Below are positions 1-5,976 of a DNA stretch of 12,892 bases, in pieces. A model generated the notes under the pieces. The model did not search any database and had not been told where the DNA came from. It saw only the letters and a program-made list of their open reading frames with translations. The stretch comes from Oscillospiraceae bacterium (GTDB lineage Bacteria; Bacillota; Clostridia; Oscillospirales; Acutalibacteraceae): assembly GCA_003517915.1 (NCBI GenBank), contig DOZQ01000184.1:2199-15090 (forward strand), in the 5' to 3' direction. Each line of letters begins with the position of its first letter. Positions within the stretch are counted from its first letter, which is position 1. The position numbers and the translations under genes are program-made.

Positions 1-959
1 TCCTCCTCCGTCTCGCCGGGAAAACCGACAATAATGTCGGTGGAAAGAGCTAAATTTGGTTGATACGCCAGCAGCCTGGCCACTAATTGCAGATATTCTT
101 CACGGCTGTATTTGCGGTTCATGCGCTTCAGCACCGGGTTGGCGCCGGATTGCAGCGGCAGATGCAGATGCGGGCAGAGGCTGGGCAAGTCATGGAAACA
201 TCGCATTAAATCGTCAGACAGATCTTTCGGGTGCGAAGTGGTAAAGCGCAGGCGGCGCAAGCCGGGCAGGGTGGCGACATCGCGCAGCAAATCGGCGAAA
301 CGGTAGCCGTATTTGCCAACCGTATTAGCGACACCGTAGGAGTTAACATTTTGCCCCAAAAGAGTGATTTCCCGGACGCCGCTGGCGACAAGCGTACGGA
401 CTTCGGCCAGAATATCGGCAGATTGCCGCGATACCTCGCGGCCACGGGTGTGGGGCACGACACAGTAGGCGCAAAAATTGTCGCAACCCTGCATGATAGT
501 GACAAAGCGCGAGACGGCGCCGCCGTCCGCCAGTGCCGTCACGTCGGGAAGGAAAGATGGTATCTGGTACGACGAATCGAGGGCGTCGGCAACGAGGCCT
601 GGCGTTTTGCGCGCCGCTTCAATCAACTCGGCAATCTGATAGATTTGCTGCGTGCCAATCAGCAGGTCGATAATCGGCACTTTCTGCCGCAGAGTGGCGC
701 CATACTGCTGGGCCACACAACCGGCCACCACTATAATAATGTCAGGTTTGGCGATTTTTAATGGGCGCAAGGCGCCAAGTAGACTGACGACCTTATGCTC
801 GGCCTTGGCGCGGATGGAGCAGGTATTGGCGATGATAATATCGGCTGTCACCGCTGAAAAGCATTGTTCATAACCTGCCTGACGCAGTAACTGTGCCATG
901 ATCTCGCTGTCGCGTTCGTTCATCTGACAGCCGAATGTTTTTATATAAAATCGAAACAT
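1..959 (-). CDS. miaB: tRNA-2-methylthio-N6-dimethylallyladenosine synthase MiaB (partial, C-terminus beyond window)
   Basis: Radical-SAM methylthiotransferase that converts i6A37 to ms2i6A37 in tRNAs reading UNN codons. Translating 959 down to 1 gives 319 open residues with no stop; the family is about 440, so the C-terminal part including the TRAM domain lies outside the window. The N-terminal MTTase (UPF0004) domain has its three cluster cysteines C11 (TFGCQMN), C47 (NTCSIR) and C81 (AGCVAQQ). The radical-SAM CxxxCxxC is C159-C163-C166 (GCDNFCAYC), followed by TRGRE and LLGQNVNSYG; the edge falls in STDIIVGFPGETEE. ATG at 959 is preceded by an in-frame TGA (the stop of the upstream gene) and by no visible Shine-Dalgarno. 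The gap to the upstream DUF4911-like gene is 21 nt. Details such as RFTTSHPKDLSDDLMRCF remind me of Desulfobulbales MiaB rather than clostridial ones; that is from memory, not a search. Confidence 0.95.
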   Translation of the reverse strand, partial: MFRFYIKTFGCQMNERDSEIMAQLLRQAGYEQCFSAVTADIIIANTCSIRAKAEHKVVSLLGALRPLKIAKPDIIIVVAGCVAQQYGATLRQKVPIIDLLIGTQQIYQIAELIEAARKTPGLVADALDSSYQIPSFLPDVTALADGGAVSRFVTIMQGCDNFCAYCVVPHTRGREVSRQSADILAEVRTLVASGVREITLLGQNVNSYGVANTVGKYGYRFADLLRDVATLPGLRRLRFTTSHPKDLSDDLMRCFHDLPSLCPHLHLPLQSGANPVLKRMNRKYSREEYLQLVARLLAYQPNLALSTDIIVGFPGETEE

Positions 960-980
960 ATTATTGGTAATAGGAGAAAA

Positions 981-1214
981 TCACGAGATAAGCGTGGCGG
1001 AGATACTGGTGAGCAGAGAAAAAACCTCTCTTTCTCGTTCCGCTGGATAGCGAAGCAATGTTCCATGGGCTGTCACCGTATCCCGCGACAGCACGGCCAG
1101 ATTGTCATAACCTTCGAGGATATTTTTCAGCCAGAAAAAACGGCTGGGGGCGATACGCAGATAGAGTACCCGCAAACATGGGGACGAAAACGGAGCAGGG
1201 GAGGGCGCTATCAT
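981..1214 (-). CDS. small DUF4911-like protein
   Basis: A 77-residue protein with no known enzymatic role. From about residue 14 the sequence (LRVLYLRIAPSRFFWLKNIL, then EGYDNLAVLSRD) fits what I recall of the small DUF4911 family: an aromatic/basic beta-strand, a FLK-IxEGYDNLA segment and a short C-terminal helix. In several anaerobes this family sits next to miaB, as it does here (21 nt upstream of it). The first 13 residues are Pro/Ser-rich (MIAPSPAPFSSPC) and atypical, so a TTG at codon 14 (1175) is a possible alternative start. The ATG at 1214 lies one base after the purB TAA and has no Shine-Dalgarno, so it would need translational coupling. The function is unknown. The family call is recognition by pattern and moderately certain; that it is a real gene is supported by its position and same-strand tight spacing. 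Confidence 0.6.
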   Translation of the reverse strand: MIAPSPAPFSSPCLRVLYLRIAPSRFFWLKNILEGYDNLAVLSRDTVTAHGTLLRYPAEREREVFSLLTSISATLIS

Positions 1215-1215
1215 T

Positions 1216-2652
1216 TTATACGGAAATGCTGGCGTTGGCCTGGACGAAACAGTGGCGGTTCGCTTCGAGCAGCGGCTCGGCCACTTCGGCGAGAAACTCC
1301 AGGGTCTGAGACGAAGCCCGTCCGGTAAAGGATGGGAAATCGTTCATGATTTTCTCGAGTTCCCCTATGGTAAAGGGGAAACGGTTGTCTTCGGCCAGAC
1401 GCATAAGCAGGTCGTTTTCTTTGCCGCTTTCCTTGATTTCCCTGCCAACGGTAACGGAATGTTCTTTGATGATCTCGTGCATTTCCTGACGGCTCTCGCC
1501 TCTTTCGACCGCCATCATCAACAGCTTTTCCGTAGCCATAAACGGCAGTTCGGCCTTGAGATGGCGCTCTATTTGTTTCGGATAAACAACCATATCTGAT
1601 GTAATATTGATAAAAAGCTTTAATATGGCGTCACAGAGCAGAAATGCCTGGGGGATATCCATGCGGCGAATTGCCGAATCATCGAGCGTCCGCTCAAACC
1701 ACTGGTTGGCGTAGGTGGCGGCGAAATTCTGCGGTATATTGATCAGCTTGCGGGCCAGGGCGGTCATGCGTTCGCTGCGCATCGGGTTGCGCTTGTAGGC
1801 CATAGCCGAGGAACCGGTCTGATTTTTCTCAAACGGCTCCTCGAGCTCTTTAAAGCTCTGTAAAATACGCATGTCGTTCGCGAATTTTGAAGCCGACTCG
1901 GCCAGCCCCGAAAGCGTCGACAAAAACTGCGCGTCGATTTTTCTCGAATAGGTCTGCCCCGACACCGGAATAAGGCTCCCAAAGCCCATTTCCTCCGCTA
2001 TGGCTTTATCCAGCGCTTTAACCTTTTCGTGGTCGCCCTCAAAAAGCTCTAAAAAGCTGGCCTGTGTGCCGGTCGTACCCTTAGAACCCAAAAACGCGAG
2101 CTGCGACAAACGATATTCAAGCTCGGTAAAATCCATATAAAACTCATTCAGCCAAAGGCAGGCGCGTTTCCCAACGGTTGTGAGCTGCGCTGGCTGCAGG
2201 TGGGTATATCCCAGGCACGGCATATCTTTATATTTAAGCGCGAATTCCGAGAGCAGCGAGAGCACGCCGACCAGCTTGTCCCTCACGAGCGACGCCGCTT
2301 CCCTCAAAATTATCAGATCGGTGTTGTCCCCCACATAGCAGGAGGTCGCGCCCAGGTGGATTATTGGCTTTGCCGCCGGGCACTGCTCCCCATAGGCATA
2401 AACATGCGCCATTACGTCGTGGCGCACCAGCTTTTCCCGCTCGTTCGCCGTCTCATAATTGATATCGTCCGCGTGGTTCGTCATCTGGCTTATCTGCTCG
2501 TCAGTTATCTCCAATCCAAGCTTTTTCTCTGCTTTCGCAAGGGCGATCCAAAGCTTTCGCCAGGTTCTGAATTTATAATCGTTTGAAAAAAGATACTGCA
2601 TCTCGCCGCTCGCGTAACGCGATGAAAACGGCGACTCATATTTTGAACTCAA
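1216..2652 (-). CDS. purB: adenylosuccinate lyase
   Basis: Fumarase/aspartase-superfamily lyase acting twice in purine synthesis: SAICAR to AICAR plus fumarate, and adenylosuccinate to AMP plus fumarate. The 478 residues match the long clostridial form. Visible motifs are HDVMAHVYAYG (H78), HLGATSCYVGDNTD (99-112), the TH-LQPAQ catalytic region (H151) and the superfamily signature in the flexible loop, SSAMAYKRNPMRSE (281-294). The start codon is TTG at 2652, supported by a perfect AGGAGG 8 nt upstream; the N-terminus (SSKYESPFSSRYASGEMQYLF) agrees with family starts. It begins 17 nt after the aminotransferase stop, so the two are almost certainly co-transcribed. Aspartate, which the aminotransferase would make, is the donor for the preceding PurA and PurC steps. 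It ends in TAA one base before the next ORF. Confidence 0.95.
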   Translation of the reverse strand: MSSKYESPFSSRYASGEMQYLFSNDYKFRTWRKLWIALAKAEKKLGLEITDEQISQMTNHADDINYETANEREKLVRHDVMAHVYAYGEQCPAAKPIIHLGATSCYVGDNTDLIILREAASLVRDKLVGVLSLLSEFALKYKDMPCLGYTHLQPAQLTTVGKRACLWLNEFYMDFTELEYRLSQLAFLGSKGTTGTQASFLELFEGDHEKVKALDKAIAEEMGFGSLIPVSGQTYSRKIDAQFLSTLSGLAESASKFANDMRILQSFKELEEPFEKNQTGSSAMAYKRNPMRSERMTALARKLINIPQNFAATYANQWFERTLDDSAIRRMDIPQAFLLCDAILKLFINITSDMVVYPKQIERHLKAELPFMATEKLLMMAVERGESRQEMHEIIKEHSVTVGREIKESGKENDLLMRLAEDNRFPFTIGELEKIMNDFPSFTGRASSQTLEFLAEVAEPLLEANRHCFVQANASISV

Positions 2653-2660
2653 CCGGCGTC

Positions 2661-2666
2661 CCTCCT
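2661..2666 (-). promoter_or_regulatory. Shine-Dalgarno site that fixes the purB TTG start
   Basis: Minus-strand AGGAGG (within AAAGGAGGGA) lies 8 nt upstream of the TTG at 2652 and directly after the aminotransferase TAA. No ATG or GTG in this frame offers a comparable site, so TTG initiation is the best reading. Confidence 0.8.
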
Positions 2667-2669
2667 TTA

Positions 2670-3938
2670 TTATCTGCCAAGCAGCTTTTCCGCAGAAGCA
2701 ATTTTAACCGCTACGCAGAATATCTCCGCAGCCTGTTCCAGTTCCTCGATAGGCGGAACAGTCGGCGCTATGCGTATATTGCGGTCACGCGGGTCTTTTC
2801 CATAAGGGTAGGTCGCGCCCGCCGGAGTAAGCACAACGCCCGCGTCGGCGCACAAACCGGCCACTCTTTTCGCGCAGCCCTCCATAACGTCCACGCTCAT
2901 GAAATAACCGCCCTTGGGCTCAGTCCAGCTTATAAGCCCGTTTCCCCCGAATTCCCGGGTGAAAAGCCCATAAAGCAACTCAAATTTCGGGCGGATAATC
3001 GCGGCGTGGCGCTTCATGTGCGCTTTTACCACATCTATATCGGGAAAACGGCGCGCGTGGCGCAGCTGGTTGATTTTATCATGGCCAATGGTCTGTATAA
3101 ACAGCCGCTTTTTGATATGCCGGATATTTTCATCGCCCGCCGCGACCGCTGAAACCCCCGCGCCCGCAAAAGAGATTTTTGAGGTAGACGCGAACTGAAT
3201 CACCATCTCGGGATTGCCCGCCTCTAAACATGCCTTAAAAATCGGAAGCAGCGGTTCCGAGGTGTCATAAAGATCATGCATACAGTAAGCGTTGTCCCAG
3301 AAAACCCTGAAATCCTTCGCCGCCGGCTTTAACGACGCGATACGCCGAACCGTCTCGTCCGAATAGACGCAGCCGTCGGGATTTGAATATTTAGGAACGC
3401 ACCACATCCCCTTGACCGACCCGTCCGCCGCCAACTTTTCCACCGCGTCCATATCCGGGCCATTAGGCGTCATTTCCACATTAATCATTTCAATGCCGAA
3501 ATATTCGCATACCGAAAAATGGCGGTCGTAGCCCGGCACCGGACAAATAAACTTGATCTTACCCTGTTTTGCCCAAGGCTCACAGCCCGGCATACCCACT
3601 GACATCGCCTGCGCGAACACATCGAACATCAAATTGAGTGAAGAGTTGCCTCCCACAAGGACGTTCTCTGCCGGCAACTCCAAAATCCGCGCGAAGAGAT
3701 TTTTAATTTCCGGCAGACCCTCGGGCATACCGTAATTGCGCGTGTCTGTACCGTCCCCTGACTTCACGCCGGATTCTTCGCTGACATTTACCAGCATATC
3801 GCCGCATAAATCCAGTTGGCTTACGCTTGGCTTGCCTCTGGACATATCCAGCTTTAAGCCTTTAGCTTTATAAGCCGCGTGTTTTTCAAGATTTTCGCTG
3901 AGCATGAGCCTAAGCTGCTCTTTGGATAATAATGCCAT
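2670..3938 (-). CDS. aspartate aminotransferase-type PLP enzyme, subgroup Ic (Aminotran_MocR/AspT-like)
   Basis: Fold-type I PLP transaminase of 422 residues, resembling the AspT-like family first described in actinobacteria (subgroup Ic) rather than classical AspC. Visible motifs: DMSRGKPS (31-38), the cofactor loop GGNSSLNLMFD (96-106), YSNPDG (184-189, Asn contacting PLP), WDNAY (214-218, Asp to the pyridine N and Tyr to O3'), the Schiff-base lysine K254 in STSKISFAGAG, and the C-terminal RIAPT Arg (R389) expected to bind the substrate alpha-carboxylate. ATG at 3938 has GAGGAGG 10 nt upstream. Likely reaction: aspartate + 2-oxoglutarate to oxaloacetate + glutamate, though aromatic substrates cannot be excluded from sequence. 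It leads the aminotransferase-purB-DUF4911-miaB unit, with its own promoter and a terminator separating it from paaK. It could also aminate indolepyruvate made upstream, but nothing in the sequence shows this. Confidence 0.88.
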   Translation of the reverse strand: MALLSKEQLRLMLSENLEKHAAYKAKGLKLDMSRGKPSVSQLDLCGDMLVNVSEESGVKSGDGTDTRNYGMPEGLPEIKNLFARILELPAENVLVGGNSSLNLMFDVFAQAMSVGMPGCEPWAKQGKIKFICPVPGYDRHFSVCEYFGIEMINVEMTPNGPDMDAVEKLAADGSVKGMWCVPKYSNPDGCVYSDETVRRIASLKPAAKDFRVFWDNAYCMHDLYDTSEPLLPIFKACLEAGNPEMVIQFASTSKISFAGAGVSAVAAGDENIRHIKKRLFIQTIGHDKINQLRHARRFPDIDVVKAHMKRHAAIIRPKFELLYGLFTREFGGNGLISWTEPKGGYFMSVDVMEGCAKRVAGLCADAGVVLTPAGATYPYGKDPRDRNIRIAPTVPPIEELEQAAEIFCVAVKIASAEKLLGR

Positions 3939-3948
3939 GAACCTGTGT

Positions 3949-3955
3949 CCTCCTC
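3949..3955 (-). promoter_or_regulatory. Shine-Dalgarno of the aminotransferase gene
   Basis: Minus-strand GAGGAGG, 10 nt before the ATG at 3938. It lies just downstream of the 5' UTR hairpin (3969-3994), so accessibility could be modulated by that structure. Confidence 0.75.
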
Positions 3956-3968
3956 AAATTTGCGCTTT

Positions 3969-3994
3969 GTCATCCAGTCCTAACACCGGATGAC
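3969..3994 (-). repeat. 9-bp inverted repeat/hairpin in the aminotransferase 5' UTR
   Basis: Minus-strand arms GTCATCCGG and CTGGATGAC form a 9-bp stem (one G-U) around an 8-nt loop. It lies about 17-42 nt downstream of the predicted transcription start and about 14 nt before the Shine-Dalgarno. There is no following T-run, so it is not a terminator. It could be a 5' mRNA-stabilising hairpin or, as DNA, an operator. The G-U wobble is tolerated only in the minus-strand RNA; in the plus-strand RNA that position is A-C, which fits a role in this transcript. Confidence 0.5.
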
Positions 3995-4017
3995 TATATA
4001 ATCGTGTAACCTTGTCA

Positions 4018-4046
4018 ATTCTAATATAGTTTATGTCTGTTTTCAA
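4018..4046 (-). promoter_or_regulatory. sigma-A type promoter for aminotransferase-purB unit
   Basis: Minus-strand TTGAAA (4046-4041), a 17-nt spacer, then TAGAAT (4023-4018). It lies between the paaK terminator and the aminotransferase gene and gives a leader of about 70 nt. An overlapping TTGACA-14-TATAGT has poorer spacing. Confidence 0.6.
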
Positions 4047-4085
4047 GTTTTTTTCGCGTAAGGAATCAAAAAAATCAATTTCAAG

Positions 4086-4126
4086 ACACAAAGCCGGGCC
4101 GTTTAAAATAAGGCTCGGCTTTGTGT
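4086..4126 (-). terminator. transcription terminator after paaK
   Basis: A 15-position inverted repeat (ACACAAAGCCGGGCC / GGCTCGGCTTTGTGT on the plus strand) with an 11-nt A/T-rich loop, in the gap after the paaK stop. In the minus-strand RNA one internal pair is C-A, and a run of seven T begins about 11 nt after the stem. In the plus-strand RNA that pair is G-U, so the hairpin could work in either direction. The right flank also holds a short tandem repeat (TTGTGTATGC twice, about 4121-4142). Confidence 0.7.
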
Positions 4127-4151
4127 ATGCTTTTGTGTATGCTATAGATCA

Positions 4152-5387
4152 TTAATACCGATTGTCAAATATCCGTGTAGATTTCTTCTCGCTGCGAGGG
4201 AGTTCTCCCAGCTTGACCGCCTTTGCGTCGGGAAAAATCCCGATTTTTTCTTTAAACAGGGTCTCCACCGTTTTTTCGAGCTCCCTCAGCTTAAGTTCAA
4301 TTTCCGCAGTAGTTTCAAAAAACAGGGTCAAAATATCCTTCCCGTTCAAATGATCAATCATAATCTGATATTCGCTGCTTACACCGTCCACCTCCGCGAG
4401 CAGCTCATCCACCCGGCTGGGATAAATAATAGCTCCTTTAACCTTGACCATATCGTCCGACCGGCCGATAATCGTCGCGATACGCGGATAATCAAGACCG
4501 CATTCGCATTTTCCGGGCACTTCTTTTGTCAAATCATGCGTGCGGTAACGAATGAGCGGCGCGCCTTCCTTTTGCAGCGTGGTGATTACAAGCTCCCCGC
4601 TTTCACCTTCACGAACCGCTTTCCCGGTTTTGGGATCAATAATCTCATAATAAAGAAAATCGGTCCACATATGCATGCCGCACTCATGCTTGCAGCTCAT
4701 GCCGATGCCGGGTCCGTATATTTCGGTCAGTCCATAGATATCGTAAAGCTCGACACCCAGCTCCTCCGCGATGCGCCGGCGCATTTTCTCGCCCCACCGC
4801 TCCGAGCCGATCACGCCTTTTTTCAGGCAGATGCTGTCCTTTACCCCCCGCCGCGCGATTTCCTCCGCAAGCAAAAGCGCATAAGAAGAGGTAGCGCAAA
4901 GCACTGTGGATTTTAAATCCATCATCATTTTAATCTGCTTGTCGGTGTTTCCCGGCCCCATCGGCACTGCCATCGCCCCTAAAAGCTCCGCGCCAGCCTG
5001 AAAGCCTATGCCTGCCGTCCACAGTCCGTAGCCAGGCGTGATATGCACCCGGTCGCGCGCCGTAATCCCCGCCGTTTCGTAACAGCGCGCGAACATAACC
5101 GCCCAGTCTTCTACATCCTTTTTGGTGTAAGGAATAATTACCGGCGTACCGGTCGTACCCGACGAGGAATGTATGCGTACGATTTCTTCCTCCGGCACAG
5201 CCGCAAGCCCAAGCGGATACGCTTCGCGGAGATCATCCTTATCGGTGAACGGAAGCTTTTCAAAATCCTCTATGGAATTAACATCCTCGGGGCTTATACC
5301 CGCAAACCGTTTTTTATAGAATTCCCCGTTCATAGCGTGCCGCATTGACTGTTTTATCTTTTCGAGTATTTCATTTGTCATCTTCAT
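4152..5387 (-). CDS. paaK: phenylacetate/arylacetate-CoA ligase (PaaK family)
   Basis: AMP-forming ligase: arylacetate + ATP + CoA to arylacetyl-CoA + AMP + PPi, cytoplasmic. Numbering from the upstream GTG at 5396, it shows the phosphate loop SSSGTTGTPV (77-86), YDIYGLTEIYGPG (218-230), YRTHDL (294-299), the hinge GRSDDMVKVKG (311-321) and a C-terminal SEKKSTR (402-408) carrying the adenylation lysine. Cysteines C235, C239, C297 and C299 could form a metal site, as seen in some PaaK proteins. The start is ambiguous: GTG at 5396, ATG at 5387 or ATG at 5381. I chose 5387, which has AAAGGGTG 6 nt upstream; each start overlaps the 3' end of iorB, so the genes are translationally coupled. It is the last gene of the T-box operon. 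Next to IorAB the substrate is probably indole-3-acetate or phenylacetate. The ATP-consuming reaction fits activation rather than energy-conserving thioester cleavage. Confidence 0.92.
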   Translation of the reverse strand: MKMTNEILEKIKQSMRHAMNGEFYKKRFAGISPEDVNSIEDFEKLPFTDKDDLREAYPLGLAAVPEEEIVRIHSSSGTTGTPVIIPYTKKDVEDWAVMFARCYETAGITARDRVHITPGYGLWTAGIGFQAGAELLGAMAVPMGPGNTDKQIKMMMDLKSTVLCATSSYALLLAEEIARRGVKDSICLKKGVIGSERWGEKMRRRIAEELGVELYDIYGLTEIYGPGIGMSCKHECGMHMWTDFLYYEIIDPKTGKAVREGESGELVITTLQKEGAPLIRYRTHDLTKEVPGKCECGLDYPRIATIIGRSDDMVKVKGAIIYPSRVDELLAEVDGVSSEYQIMIDHLNGKDILTLFFETTAEIELKLRELEKTVETLFKEKIGIFPDAKAVKLGELPRSEKKSTRIFDNRY

Positions 5388-5976
5388 TTTGTTCACCCTT
5401 TCCCATCTCCGCGCCTGTGCGCAGTGCTTGTATATTCATCTCAAGAAAACGCGCGGGAACGCGTTCCTTAATAATCTGCTCCAGTTCCTTTATATCAAAT
5501 GGCAGCGCGCCGCAAACAGCCGCAGCCCCCAATAACGCCACATTGACGGCCTTCGCACCACCAATACGCCGGATGATTTCCTCACCGTTTAGAATGACTG
5601 CCGTATGCCCGCTTTTTTTAAGATACTCTATCATTTCTCCCGCGTCGTAATTTTGTGCACTCAGTGCGCTCATAACAGGCGGAACCGCGCGGTCACAGAC
5701 GATAATCACGCCGTCCGGTTTCAAAAAAGGCAGAACCCTGACCGCCTCGCCCGGCTCAAACGCTATTACGGTATCCGCCTTGCCCTGCGGAATCAGCGGA
5801 GAATGGATTTTTTCTCCCATGCGTACATGGCTTGTCACACTGCCGCCCCGCTGAGCCATGCCTATAGTTTCGGTTCCGCGAACCTCAAAGCCTTTTTTTA
5901 TGGCCGCCGCGCCTATCAGCCGGGACATCAGCACGGTGCCCTGTCCCCCAACTCCGGCAATCAAACAGCTCAGCAT
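5371..5976 (-). CDS. iorB: indolepyruvate:ferredoxin oxidoreductase, beta subunit
   Basis: Small subunit (201 residues, normal for the family) of indolepyruvate:ferredoxin oxidoreductase, corresponding to the gamma domain of the pyruvate:ferredoxin oxidoreductase superfamily. It has the glycine-rich N-terminus LIAGVGGQGTVLMSRLIG (5-22) and the family motif ETIGMAQRGGSVTSHVR (36-52). No cysteine cluster motif is present, as expected, because the Fe-S clusters sit on IorA. The ATG overlaps the iorA stop (ATGCTGA), giving tight translational coupling for 1:1 subunit synthesis, and the 3' end overlaps paaK. Together IorAB interconvert an arylpyruvate + CoA + oxidised ferredoxin with arylacetyl-CoA + CO2 + reduced ferredoxin. 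Confidence 0.95.
   Translation of the reverse strand: MLSCLIAGVGGQGTVLMSRLIGAAAIKKGFEVRGTETIGMAQRGGSVTSHVRMGEKIHSPLIPQGKADTVIAFEPGEAVRVLPFLKPDGVIIVCDRAVPPVMSALSAQNYDAGEMIEYLKKSGHTAVILNGEEIIRRIGGAKAVNVALLGAAAVCGALPFDIKELEQIIKERVPARFLEMNIQALRTGAEMGKGEQNEDDK

Noticed and set aside
231..761. 176-residue plus-strand open frame opposite miaB
   Set aside because: The minus strand carries an unmistakable MiaB through the same bases; the plus-strand product shows no family motif.
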